This document shows positions 7,034 to 15,662 of a stretch of DNA of 47,608 bases, piece after piece. This DNA is from an uncultured Bacteroidales bacterium. Its GTDB lineage: Bacteria > Bacteroidota > Bacteroidia > Bacteroidales > FEN-979. The position numbers and the translations under genes are program-made. The notes below the pieces were generated by a model. That model had not been told where the DNA came from. It ran no database searches and saw nothing but the letters and a program-made list of their open reading frames with translations. Each line of letters starts with the position of its first letter. Position 1 is the first letter of the stretch. The stretch covers positions 1 through 47,608 of the forward strand of contig CAIYUC010000171.1 in NCBI GenBank assembly GCA_903929315.1, given 5' to 3'.

Positions 7034-8098
7034 CTGGAAAAGCTCGCTATTGGAAATCTTTTAATACCCGTTCCAATTATCCAGGGGGGAATGGGCGTGG
7101 GTGTTTCACTTTCAGGACTCGCCTCTGCTGTTGCCAACGAAGGAGGTGTCGGTGTCATTTCAAGTGCAGGACTGGGATTACTATACAGGTATTTCTCTTC
7201 TGATTTTCCGGAAGCCAGTATTTATGGGTTGAAGGAGGAGATCCGGCTGGCAAGGGAAAAATCAAATGGCGTTATCGGTGTAAATATCATGGTGGCTATG
7301 TCGAATTTCGTTGACATGGTCAAAACAGCAATCGCTGAAAAAGTGGACATCATCTTTTCAGGGGCAGGATTGCCGCTAGACTTGCCGTCATTCCTTAAAA
7401 AAGACAGTTCGACAAAATTAGTTCCGATAGTATCCTCTGCTCGTGCAACAAAGATCATTTGTGAGAAATGGCTGAAACAATACAACTATCTTCCTGATGC
7501 TATTGTTGTTGAAGGCCCCAAAGCCGGCGGGCATCTCGGTTTCAAACCTGAGCAGATCGAAGATGAGCATTATTCACTGGAGCATCTGATCCCCGAAGTG
7601 GTCCAGGAGGTAAAACATTTTGAAATAGCGAATAACAAGAAGATTCCCGTCATAGCGGCCGGGGGGATCTATACCGGAGCAGATATTTATAATATGATGG
7701 AATTAGGAGCTGCTGGCGTACAGATGGCAACGATATTCGTGACAACCGATGAATGTGATGCTTCAGATGATTTCAAACAAGCTTATATTAATGCCGAAAA
7801 AGAAGATATAGGGATCATCAAGAGTCCGGTTGGAATGCCTGGCCGGGCGATCTTAAATGAATTTCTCGAAAAGGTAAAACAAGGAAAAAAGCAGCCGATC
7901 CATTGTCCGTTCAAATGTATCAAGACCTGTGATGTTTCATCGAGCCCTTACTGTATCATAAACGCTCTTATCAGTGCATTAAAAGGTAATTTCAAAAACG
8001 GATACGCTTTCGCCGGATCAAATGCGTTCAGGGCAACAACTATTATATCTGTAAAAGAAACATTTGCAAGACTGCTTAAAGAATTTAAGGAAAGATAG
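7034..8098 (+). CDS. nitronate monooxygenase (2-nitropropane dioxygenase family)
   Basis: 354 residues if it starts at CTG 7034. FMN-dependent TIM-barrel oxidase that converts alkyl nitronates to carbonyl compounds and nitrite; FabK enoyl-ACP reductases share the fold. Evidence: the N-terminal strand LLIPVPIIQGGMGVGVSLSG, the EGPKAGGHLGF segment with the family His, the phosphate-binding AAGGIYTG and GAAGVQMATIF, and the Cys cluster CPFKCIKTC/SPYCI seen in one branch of the family. The first ATG (7091) would remove the first beta strand and the QGG flavin-binding loop, yet these residues are intact upstream, with no ATG, GTG or TTG in frame back to a TGA at 6995. Stands alone on the plus strand. 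Substrate cannot be told from sequence. Confidence 0.85.
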   Translation: MEKLAIGNLLIPVPIIQGGMGVGVSLSGLASAVANEGGVGVISSAGLGLLYRYFSSDFPEASIYGLKEEIRLAREKSNGVIGVNIMVAMSNFVDMVKTAIAEKVDIIFSGAGLPLDLPSFLKKDSSTKLVPIVSSARATKIICEKWLKQYNYLPDAIVVEGPKAGGHLGFKPEQIEDEHYSLEHLIPEVVQEVKHFEIANNKKIPVIAAGGIYTGADIYNMMELGAAGVQMATIFVTTDECDASDDFKQAYINAEKEDIGIIKSPVGMPGRAILNEFLEKVKQGKKQPIHCPFKCIKTCDVSSSPYCIINALISALKGNFKNGYAFAGSNAFRATTIISVKETFARLLKEFKER

Positions 8099-8173
8099 AT
8101 TTTCTTTCAATAATAGCCTGCTATTGCACCTTATTCCAAAAGTCGCCGGACAAACCCTGCAGGAGACCAAAGA

Positions 8174-8272
8174 TCAGAAATACTTTTTGAATTTATCCCC
8201 GACCTTGAAATAGGTATATCTGCTGGCGTGTTCGCCTTCCAGGTGAAGGTGATCGTCGTATGTTGTATACAT
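8174..8272 (-). pseudogene. possible gene remnant or 32-residue ORF
   Basis: The minus strand from ATG at 8272 to a stop at 8174 encodes a short peptide (TTYDDHLHLEGEHASRY, ending KVGDKFKKYF) with protein-like composition and higher GC than its surroundings. It is behind the terminator of the FISUMP gene and has no promoter that I can see. Either a leftover of a lost gene or chance. Confidence 0.25.
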
Positions 8273-8297
8273 TATATCAACTAAAAAACCTGACCAT

Positions 8298-8334
8298 AAA
8301 AAAAGCTGTCTCAAAAGTGAGGCAGCTTTTTTTT
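8298..8334. terminator. bidirectional intrinsic terminator
   Basis: A-tract plus GCTG-T-CTCA pairs with TGAG-G-CAGC plus T-tract around a 4-base loop (8314-8317). It ends the minus-strand gene at 8355 and could also serve the plus-strand monooxygenase ending at 8098. Confidence 0.8.
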
Positions 8335-8354
8335 CAGGATTATTTATGTCACTA

Positions 8355-9443
8355 TTAATTTTTGATCGGTCTGACAGTATAAGCGGCTGCCCTGAAGTCG
8401 TCAACGGTACATGACCCACTTGGATCGATCCACAGGATCATTGCTTTTGATGTATTGGCTATGGTGCTGGACCAATATCCTCCGCAGTTACCATTATCGT
8501 AAAGAGCGCCGTCAGGGAAATCGCGATATCCGGCCATTACCCATTTCAACTGTGAAGCAAAAGCGCCTGCTGCATTACGAGAACTCCAGGTAGCTATTTC
8601 AGCAATAAATTCTGCGTTTGTCGGTATGCGATAACCCGGAGGACAAGGGTTATTAATACCGCTTACACCCTGCCAGAGATTATTATTCTGTGGTACCCTC
8701 CAGTCAAAAGGATTTGTTAATGTGATGATAAATTTGCTATTCCCGGGCACATCTTTGGAGGATTTGGTTGATGTAGTTCCATTCACAGGTGTTCCGCTAT
8801 AAGAACCTGTCCAGGTAATGCATTGGTGATTGTCGGAAAGACGTCCCCATTGGTATAAGGAACCATAAGCCAGGTAATCAATGGATGACTGTGCAACCCG
8901 GGTAGCTCCGAGGTTCCTGTCAAGCCAAACCCTTAAGGTCTTCTGATTTGCAACCTCATAGTAAACATAACTTGTACCGCAGGTAGTCATATAGATAGGA
9001 GTACCACTCACCACAACCATGCTGAAATTGCACGTTGAGGTTCCAAAGGTCAGGGTGAAAGCATTGATTCCTGTTGCAACCGGAGTGCCACTTCCCGGAA
9101 GGGTTACATTTTGTTTTCCTGTGGCTGTAAAGGTTCCGCTTGCCGAAAAGCTGTATCCATTCACCGTATTTGTATAAATGGTGTAGTCCCCGGTCGATGT
9201 TACGGTTACACTGACAATAATTGAATTGGAAGAAGTGAGGACGACGCCGGCGACATATGCGCCGTTAATAATTGTGGATGAACAGTTTATTGTACCTCCA
9301 CCACCGGATGGTAAAAGTGCACCACCATTATGATCCTGTTTAACAACCTGAAGGTCGTTCGGTTCCTTTTGGCATCCTGAAATGGTGAGTAACAGCAATG
9401 CGAGCATAAGGAGTCCTGATTTGAGTAAATCATGTGTTTTCAT
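8355..9443 (-). CDS. FISUMP-domain lipoprotein
   Basis: 362 residues. SPII signal with lipobox TISGC at about residues 20-24. Residues about 45-150 are Ser/Thr/Gly-rich beta repeats (INGAYVAGVVLTSSNSIIVS). The C-terminal 200 residues hold the Fibrobacter succinogenes major paralogous (FISUMP) domain: VWLDRNLGATRVA, AYGSLYQWGR, WRVPQNNNLW, CPPGYRIPTNAEF, GYWSST and the terminal VRPIKN. The domain is common in surface lipoproteins of Bacteroidota and Fibrobacteres and has no proven function. Conserved Cys residues may form disulphides outside the cytoplasm. Followed by a strong terminator; a monocistronic gene. Confidence 0.85.
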   Translation of the reverse strand: MKTHDLLKSGLLMLALLLLTISGCQKEPNDLQVVKQDHNGGALLPSGGGGTINCSSTIINGAYVAGVVLTSSNSIIVSVTVTSTGDYTIYTNTVNGYSFSASGTFTATGKQNVTLPGSGTPVATGINAFTLTFGTSTCNFSMVVVSGTPIYMTTCGTSYVYYEVANQKTLRVWLDRNLGATRVAQSSIDYLAYGSLYQWGRLSDNHQCITWTGSYSGTPVNGTTSTKSSKDVPGNSKFIITLTNPFDWRVPQNNNLWQGVSGINNPCPPGYRIPTNAEFIAEIATWSSRNAAGAFASQLKWVMAGYRDFPDGALYDNGNCGGYWSSTIANTSKAMILWIDPSGSCTVDDFRAAAYTVRPIKN

Positions 9444-9886
9444 ATTTCTACGTTTTTGGGATTTATTGTTGTATTTTAATTTATTATATTGATTTTCAGA
9501 AGATGATTAAATAATTGATACCACTAAAAAATTTATCAATATTTACGAACAATGTAAAGGTAGGTCATTGAATTAGTGAAGTCAATTGGGGGAAACCGTT
9601 TTTTTCTACTGCGGAAAACCGGAATCAAAACACAGATGGTTTTAATTAACTATTTATATTACTGTATGTTAATGTTTCAGAATGTCGTGCAATATCCACG
9701 CCAGAGAATTTTCACTTTGGTCATTTTTATTTTTCTACCCAATTCTGATATAATTTAAATTTCCATAGGTCAATAAAAAAATGCTTAATCTTATTAAGAG
9801 TCACAGAGTTACAAAAATTCTACATTCAGCATCCTGGAAAAAGCAGGATTCCACCCAAAATTTCACCATTTACATCATCGCAACGA
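9444..9886. other. non-coding stretch
   Basis: About 440 bases between divergent genes. No gene is supported; a 60-codon open frame at 9576-9758 has no coding character. A copy of a short motif (GAGTCACAGAGTTACAAA, 9798-9815) recurs in other gaps of the window. Confidence 0.4.
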
Positions 9887-9915
9887 TTGTGAATTAGGAT
9901 TTTAACTTAACTTCG
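9887..9915 (+). promoter_or_regulatory. putative promoter of the TPM-domain gene
   Basis: TTG (9887-9889), 18 bases, then TAACTTCG (9908-9915), one base off the TAnnTTTG consensus. It stands 48 bases before the ATG at 9963. Confidence 0.45.
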
Positions 9916-9962
9916 CAAAGATTTACCTGATTAAGGTTGGACATTAATACAATTATTAGATT

Positions 9963-10727
9963 ATGAAACAAGTATATTTCTTCTTTTCTTTTCTTATCGT
10001 TTTTAGCTATAACCTTCAATCGCAACAGGTTCTTTTTGATGAATACTCTTTGCTGACCCTAGCCGAATCCGGTTCCGTTGAAAAAAAATTAAATGAAATT
10101 AAACGTCTGACAGGTGTAGAGGTTTACTGCTACATTGCTAAATCGCTTAAAAATAAGACCCCTGAGGCATTTACCATTGAAAAGGGAAACACGTTAAAAA
10201 TTGGTTCACCGGGGATCAATAATGCGGTTTTTATAATGATCGCACCGGTGGAACAACAACTTTATATAACAATGTCCTATGGCGTACAATGGATTATTCC
10301 CGATCAAAAGACGGAATCATTAATAGATCTGATGACCCCATCTTTCAGGGATAAAAAATATTGTGACGGAATACTAAAAGGTTTGGATGTAATGGAAAAA
10401 GATTTATCAGTATTCAGTTGGGTTCCGGTTAAAATTGATATTATGAAAACCGATCTTTCCAAATACGTTGGAAAAGTTATTACATTTGAATATACAAATA
10501 AACCCGATAAATGGAAAATTAAACATCCGGTTACATCAGATGTTGAGTTTGACAAGAATTATAAAATCGGCATCTATAATGATACAAGGTTAACCGCCGA
10601 GTTATTCTACAGTAAATACATGGAAAATTTGGTGAACTCAATTCTGACATCACCGGCGGTCAAAATATTTGCGCGGGTACGGAAAGTCAATCCGAATGAA
10701 CTTGAATTACTCGGGATATTGTATTAG
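9963..10727 (+). CDS. secreted TPM-domain protein
   Basis: 254 residues. Signal peptide (MKQVYFFFSFLIVFSYNLQSQ). Residues about 30-150 match the TPM domain: an amphipathic helix (SVEKKLNEIKRLTG), the strand VFIMIAPVEQQLYITMSYGV, and the helix LMTPSFRDKKYCDGILKGLD. TPM proteins include thylakoid TLP18.3 acid phosphatase and bacterial envelope proteins such as BA42; whether this one is enzymatic cannot be seen. Unlike many bacterial TPM proteins it has no C-terminal membrane helix and Gly-rich tail. Instead about 100 residues of beta-rich sequence follow. Its stop overlaps the stop of the opposite-strand gene (shared TTAG at 10724-10727). Confidence 0.75.
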   Translation: MKQVYFFFSFLIVFSYNLQSQQVLFDEYSLLTLAESGSVEKKLNEIKRLTGVEVYCYIAKSLKNKTPEAFTIEKGNTLKIGSPGINNAVFIMIAPVEQQLYITMSYGVQWIIPDQKTESLIDLMTPSFRDKKYCDGILKGLDVMEKDLSVFSWVPVKIDIMKTDLSKYVGKVITFEYTNKPDKWKIKHPVTSDVEFDKNYKIGIYNDTRLTAELFYSKYMENLVNSILTSPAVKIFARVRKVNPNELELLGILY

Positions 10728-12814
10728 CGGATCACAATTTTCCTTACAATATTCTTATGATTGCTTCTCAATACGACCAGATATAATCCTTTGGGAGCAG
10801 ATAGAAGATCAATAGCCTGATCCAATGTTCCTTTTACTTCTATCCTTTTGTTTTCAAATATTACAATTCCAAGATTATTCAGGATTCTAAGATCGTAGAT
10901 CTCAGAGGAAAGAGAAGTAATTATAAGATGGAAAATACCATCATTTGGGTTAGGGTAGATAATGATCCCGGGAAAATTCTCCTGTTCAGGTATTGCTGTT
11001 GTATTATCAACCAATGTCAGCTTTTCTGCAGACCATGCAGACTCACCGCATGAATTGATGCCTTTCACGCTTATGTGAGCGTATCCGAGATAACCGGGGT
11101 TCCAGGTCACTGTTCCTGTCGTGTCGGAACCTGCAATAACTCCTGCAGCAGCCGGTGTCAGTGACCAGACAAAAGAAAGCACTGTCGGTAACGGACTTGT
11201 GAAATAATCAGATGTGATCACGCTACGGACGTCAACTGTATCAGGACCGGTAGGCTGGACGGGTATATCCGGCATAGGAGTCACTGTTATCAGGATCGAA
11301 TCCTCCACTGTTGCAAACCCGTCGTAGACGCTAACAATATAAGTAGTGGATTGTACAGGATATGCAGCCGGATTTTGAAGGTTAGAGTTAAACCCTGGAG
11401 GATTGGAGGTCCATGTAAAACTGTAGGCTCCGGTACCTCCTGATACCAGCGCCAGAAGCTGGACTAATTGGTTTTCGCAATCAGGGTTTGGATTCCCCAT
11501 GACAACTACCGTTAAAGGTCCGCCGGCTACTGTTACCAATACCTGGTCACTTCCTGTACATCCTGTGGAGACATCTGTAACTGTCAATGTATATTGTACA
11601 GATGAGGTAAGGTTAATTGTTGTGGGGTTCTGATCATTCGGATTAAGTAAAAGGGTAGCGGGTTCCCAATGCCATGAAAAGTTCCCTGAGCCGCCTGTTG
11701 CCGAACCATTGAGGACTGTCGCTGACCCATACCCAATAATCTGGTCGGGACCGGCATTTGCCACAGGCAAGGGAATAGCTGTGACATTCAGGCTGGAGGT
11801 GTTGGAACTGCCGCAATTGTTATTTGGAGTGACGGTTATGCTACCGTTGGTACTCCCGGCAGTTACACTTATCGAAGTAGAGTTTTGCCCCGAATTGATA
11901 GCCCAGCCTGTGGGTGCGGTCCAAAGATAACCGGTTGCATTTGCCACCGGAGTAATCGAATAAACATTCCCGGATGACCCTGAACAAACGCTGGCCGTGC
12001 CGGTAACGGGACCTGCCTGTCCCGGAATAGGATTAACAGTAACGGCCAGGCAGGAAGGAGATCCGGAAGAGCATGAATTCTGACCGTACACACAAATATT
12101 GCCGGAGGTTGCTGTGGATCCGAAGGTGACCGTGATCGTATTGGTATTGTATCCTGCAGTGATCATAGTGCCGGATGGAACAGACCAGATATAGGAAGTA
12201 GCATTCGTAATGGGTGCGACCGTATATGTAAGACCTGCCGATAGCTGGCAAACGGTTGTCTGGCCAATGATCTGACCGGCAGGACCGGCACCTGCCGAGT
12301 TAACTTGCCCGTTTATATAATAGGTCGAAGTAGGAAGATCATTTAATGGGATTCCGCCAGGATTGGCAAATTCACAATCTGCACCGCCATTCGAAGTATT
12401 ATTAAAACTCAGAGTGGGATTTCCTCCGATATATGCAAAGCTGAGTGTGGCAAGTGTAGCTCCGTTTGTCAAGGTGACCCAGGAAGTGCCGCCTGACCAG
12501 GTTATCATGACCTTGTTTAAACCGCCACCGGCCGGCGTAGCGTATATGGCAGCACCAGGTAATAAGGATGTGACATAGGAAGCAGGATACGGATTGAAGG
12601 TAAGTAACGTCGGGTCATATTCAATACGTAATGTTACTGCGCTAATATTGGTAAAATTAACCTCGGTTACCGTAAGTATTACTGTTGATCCCGGACACGC
12701 TGTAATAGTGGAAATGGTTGAAATGGGTGCATTTTGACAATAACCTTGCGCAAACATCAGGAAAACAGATGTGATGAACGCCAGGAAAGTGTAAGTAGTC
12801 TTATTTATCATCAT
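10724..12814 (-). CDS. T9SS type A surface protein with cohesin-like and PKD/Ig-like domains
   Basis: 696 residues from ATG 12814, which starts the signal peptide (hydrophobic segment ending CQN); an ATG at 12847 adds an odd basic lead. Residues about 35-175 resemble a cohesin-type beta sandwich (ACPGSTVILTVTEVNFTNIS, VTLRIEYDPTLLTF). Two Ig-like domains follow (CQLSAGLTYTVAPITNATSY..W and SVCSGSSGNVYSITPVANAT), then SprB/PKD-like segments (ANAGPDQIIGYGSATVLNGS) and a Ser/Thr-Pro region. The last 75 residues are a type A sorting domain (IIIYPNPNDGIFHL ... KIVIR), which directs export by the T9SS and attachment at the surface. Probably an adhesin or structural protein; no catalytic motif. Confidence 0.85.
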   Translation of the reverse strand: MMINKTTYTFLAFITSVFLMFAQGYCQNAPISTISTITACPGSTVILTVTEVNFTNISAVTLRIEYDPTLLTFNPYPASYVTSLLPGAAIYATPAGGGLNKVMITWSGGTSWVTLTNGATLATLSFAYIGGNPTLSFNNTSNGGADCEFANPGGIPLNDLPTSTYYINGQVNSAGAGPAGQIIGQTTVCQLSAGLTYTVAPITNATSYIWSVPSGTMITAGYNTNTITVTFGSTATSGNICVYGQNSCSSGSPSCLAVTVNPIPGQAGPVTGTASVCSGSSGNVYSITPVANATGYLWTAPTGWAINSGQNSTSISVTAGSTNGSITVTPNNNCGSSNTSSLNVTAIPLPVANAGPDQIIGYGSATVLNGSATGGSGNFSWHWEPATLLLNPNDQNPTTINLTSSVQYTLTVTDVSTGCTGSDQVLVTVAGGPLTVVVMGNPNPDCENQLVQLLALVSGGTGAYSFTWTSNPPGFNSNLQNPAAYPVQSTTYIVSVYDGFATVEDSILITVTPMPDIPVQPTGPDTVDVRSVITSDYFTSPLPTVLSFVWSLTPAAAGVIAGSDTTGTVTWNPGYLGYAHISVKGINSCGESAWSAEKLTLVDNTTAIPEQENFPGIIIYPNPNDGIFHLIITSLSSEIYDLRILNNLGIVIFENKRIEVKGTLDQAIDLLSAPKGLYLVVLRSNHKNIVRKIVIR

Positions 12815-12947
12815 GTAAAAAAACCTTACGGATCCTCCCACATTCATGAAGATGAACCGGATCCGGATTAAAACATACTTATTAAAGATACGAATTTCCC
12901 TGCAAAATTAAGATAAAGTCAGGTAAAAACGCATAAAAGTGTTATCA

Positions 12948-15581
12948 TTATTTTAGGAAACGTAACAGATCGTCACCGATACCGATCTTATATCCTGCCG
13001 ACAGATACTTGATTTTGCCCTTATTATCAATGAAGGATACCACCGGGAGATCCTGACCTGATGCATTTTTTGAAGCCAGAGAGAAATCCTTCATCGTTAG
13101 AGGAGACGCTATGAAACATTGTGCCCTGGAAGGAAGCACCGGTAAATTCTTTTGTTCAAAATCATTCTTTTCTCTGTCGTTCCTGAAAAGCAGCAATATA
13201 ATCCCTCCCCATTTATTCAATTCTTCTGTTTTTTGCAAAAGATCTGCTACAAAATGTTTTGATGGTTCTTTGTCCGGTTCAAGCCATGCAATGATCAACC
13301 CCTTCCCACCCCCGTGACCGGAAAGCTTTTGCCCGGTAATATGAGTGATAAATGTTTCCAGGTCAATCCTTCCAATGATTTCCTGTGGAGCGGCATTCTT
13401 ACGCAGTTCAATCGTCAGATCCCTGGTTTTATTGGGATCCAGATTGAAAAATACCAGTTTTGCCAGGACCGTACCTCCGTTTATCCTGTTCCCGGTGACT
13501 AAAACATAGGAACCCGGAAACAGTTCCACTTTTGCCGGAAAATTTTGCATCACGGGATCCGTTTCATAATCCAATGAACGGTAAAACCCATCAGCATATT
13601 TACCGAGGGTAAAATGAACATAATATTCCGGCTTATGGTTGTTTGATAAGTCATCATGCAGCACTAACGTTCCTTTGTTTATTGCATCGGCAGGGGGTTT
13701 TTCAAAATAGATTTCGTTCCACTTATTATGGAAATAAAACTGTGGTGTTTTTGTTGCCGGTTCCAGGCGCGCGGGTATTCCAAAGGTTCTGCACAAAGCC
13801 ACAAAGAGAATATCACGGGAATGGGAATCGGATATTCTCAGCTCATAAACGCCCACCGGAGTGAGAGGAGTAAGGGCATAATTTGCTTTTTCGTCAATCC
13901 GGATATTTTCTTTGATCCAGTCTGCTAAGATTTCCGGATTTTGCTTTGCCCTGGCGGATAATTTCATTTCAATATGTTTCCTGAAAAATGATTTATAAGG
14001 CTTCAGCCCTTCATTATCGACACGGGGTGAAAGAATATATTGAGACAATAGCGCTTTATCAGAGGTACCGGAAGTAATGAAGGGGAAATTCTCCAAATTA
14101 TCTGCAAGAACTTCAGTCGTTATATCCCTGAGATCTTTTTCAGAGATTGAAGTGAGTAAAGGAAAGATCCACTTCTTTTGGGATTCCTGTGTTTCGCCGA
14201 TAAAATTGATCAGATCCCTCCAATTGCCACGACTTTCACGGAGAATTTTCCAGAGTGTATCGCCATTCAGATTAAAGATCTGCGCAAGACGGATTGTTTT
14301 GGCAGAATCAATAAATGTTTGTTCATAATTTGAACGGATACCATCTTCGAAGGCAAGCCTTCGGGCATTTTCCTTTCTCGCGGAGTCGTTGACCACTCTT
14401 TCATCAGGCATTTCAGGAGGCGGACCAAGGTCAAAATATTCCGTAAATTCCTTTCCCGGGTTCAGGGATAATTCAACCACTGCAGTATCGGTGGTTTTCA
14501 CGGTCACTTTCTGATAACCGAACCGGTGATCCCTGGAAGCCCACACGACCAGATTTCCATACCCGGTCAGAAACGAACAAAACCCATTTTTACCGGTACA
14601 GGTATGCAAGAGTGGATAAAATTCGGCATAATTATATAGCTGGAATTCAACAATTGCACTATCCACAGGCTTTTTTCCCTCATTCAATACCTTAACATAG
14701 ATTCTTTTTGTTGAAGTATAGTTGGGCAGAATATTGATCTTCGTATATCGCTGATCTTTGATCAATACATCCTCACGACCTTGATAATCTCCGAAAACAT
14801 TGGTGTTGACAAGCATTGCGCGTTTCACCGGCGCGGAGAACCATGCCATATCGAGGGCTGGTTCCGGCTCGCAGGCGCCCAGGTAATGCCATTTCCCGTC
14901 CACCCATGCTTCGACCCAGGCATGATTATCGTCGGTATGAGCCCAGCGTGGAGTATAGCACTGTCGTGCAGGTATTCCCACTGAACGTAATGCTGCAACC
15001 GTAAATGTGGATTCTTCCCCGCACCGGCCGAAAGCCGTTTTTATGGTCGCAAGGGGAGAAGATGTCCGGTTATCAGTGCCTTTGTAAGTCACTTTTTCAT
15101 GGCACCAATGATTTACCTCGAGTGTGGCATCTTTCATTGATTTCTTTTTGATCTTCCTTTTGAGCTCTGTGAAGAACACCCAGCGTGCCGAATCAAGATT
15201 TTCGTTATTGACCCTGACGGGTAAGACAAAATGCCTGAAAATAGTCTCCGGAACAGTTTTTCCCCAGGAAAATGTATCCCTGGCTGCAAACGAAGCACGA
15301 ACATTACTCAGGTAAAAATTACCATTGTAATCGGCAAGGTCGCTTAAAGGCATAAAAGCATAGAGAAATTGAAGAGCTTCTTTTTCCTGCAGAGTCAATT
15401 TTTGATCAAATACTTTAAACAATTGTTGAGAACGGTTTTCAGCAATTTTCTCCTGTACTTCAAACTGCTTCTCGACTTTTTTCCTATAGCTTTTATCTGT
15501 TATAAAGTGCTTTTCCCTGGAACAGGATATAAATCCAAGGAATGGAATAAGAAGTAAAATGAGATTTCTTTTTTGCCACAT
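12948..15581 (-). CDS. transglutaminase-like lipoprotein with second, degenerate core and redoxin-like tail
   Basis: 877 residues from ATG 15581; this gives a lipoprotein signal with lipobox GFISC. A longer start at 15641 lacks one. Residues about 100-250 are a transglutaminase core: Cys187 in GRCGEESTF, His220 in DNHAWVEAW, followed by the GACEPEP strand. Such cores act as Cys proteases or amide-handling enzymes. An Ig-like insert follows (ILPNYTSTKRIYVKVLNEG). Around residue 586 a second core repeats the pattern (RDILFVALCRTFGIPAR) but carries Ser where Cys should be, so it is probably non-catalytic. The C-terminal 120 residues look like a thioredoxin-fold remnant (LPVVSFIDNKGKI) without a CxxC. 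Likely a cell-surface or periplasmic peptide-processing protein. Confidence 0.8.
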   Translation of the reverse strand: MWQKRNLILLLIPFLGFISCSREKHFITDKSYRKKVEKQFEVQEKIAENRSQQLFKVFDQKLTLQEKEALQFLYAFMPLSDLADYNGNFYLSNVRASFAARDTFSWGKTVPETIFRHFVLPVRVNNENLDSARWVFFTELKRKIKKKSMKDATLEVNHWCHEKVTYKGTDNRTSSPLATIKTAFGRCGEESTFTVAALRSVGIPARQCYTPRWAHTDDNHAWVEAWVDGKWHYLGACEPEPALDMAWFSAPVKRAMLVNTNVFGDYQGREDVLIKDQRYTKINILPNYTSTKRIYVKVLNEGKKPVDSAIVEFQLYNYAEFYPLLHTCTGKNGFCSFLTGYGNLVVWASRDHRFGYQKVTVKTTDTAVVELSLNPGKEFTEYFDLGPPPEMPDERVVNDSARKENARRLAFEDGIRSNYEQTFIDSAKTIRLAQIFNLNGDTLWKILRESRGNWRDLINFIGETQESQKKWIFPLLTSISEKDLRDITTEVLADNLENFPFITSGTSDKALLSQYILSPRVDNEGLKPYKSFFRKHIEMKLSARAKQNPEILADWIKENIRIDEKANYALTPLTPVGVYELRISDSHSRDILFVALCRTFGIPARLEPATKTPQFYFHNKWNEIYFEKPPADAINKGTLVLHDDLSNNHKPEYYVHFTLGKYADGFYRSLDYETDPVMQNFPAKVELFPGSYVLVTGNRINGGTVLAKLVFFNLDPNKTRDLTIELRKNAAPQEIIGRIDLETFITHITGQKLSGHGGGKGLIIAWLEPDKEPSKHFVADLLQKTEELNKWGGIILLLFRNDREKNDFEQKNLPVLPSRAQCFIASPLTMKDFSLASKNASGQDLPVVSFIDNKGKIKYLSAGYKIGIGDDLLRFLK

Positions 15582-15662
15582 GTAAAATGAATATTCAGGA
15601 TTCAGATGTGAATGGTTGTGGATTTTGTAATTATAATGCAAATATGAGGTTTTTTATAAAAA

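Noticed and set aside
8273-8419. Upstream extension of the small minus ORF ending at 8174
   Set aside because: It would run through a strong terminator and the 3' end of the FISUMP gene in another frame.
9576-9758. Plus-strand frame of 60 codons in a long gap
   Set aside because: No coding-like composition, motif or start signal.
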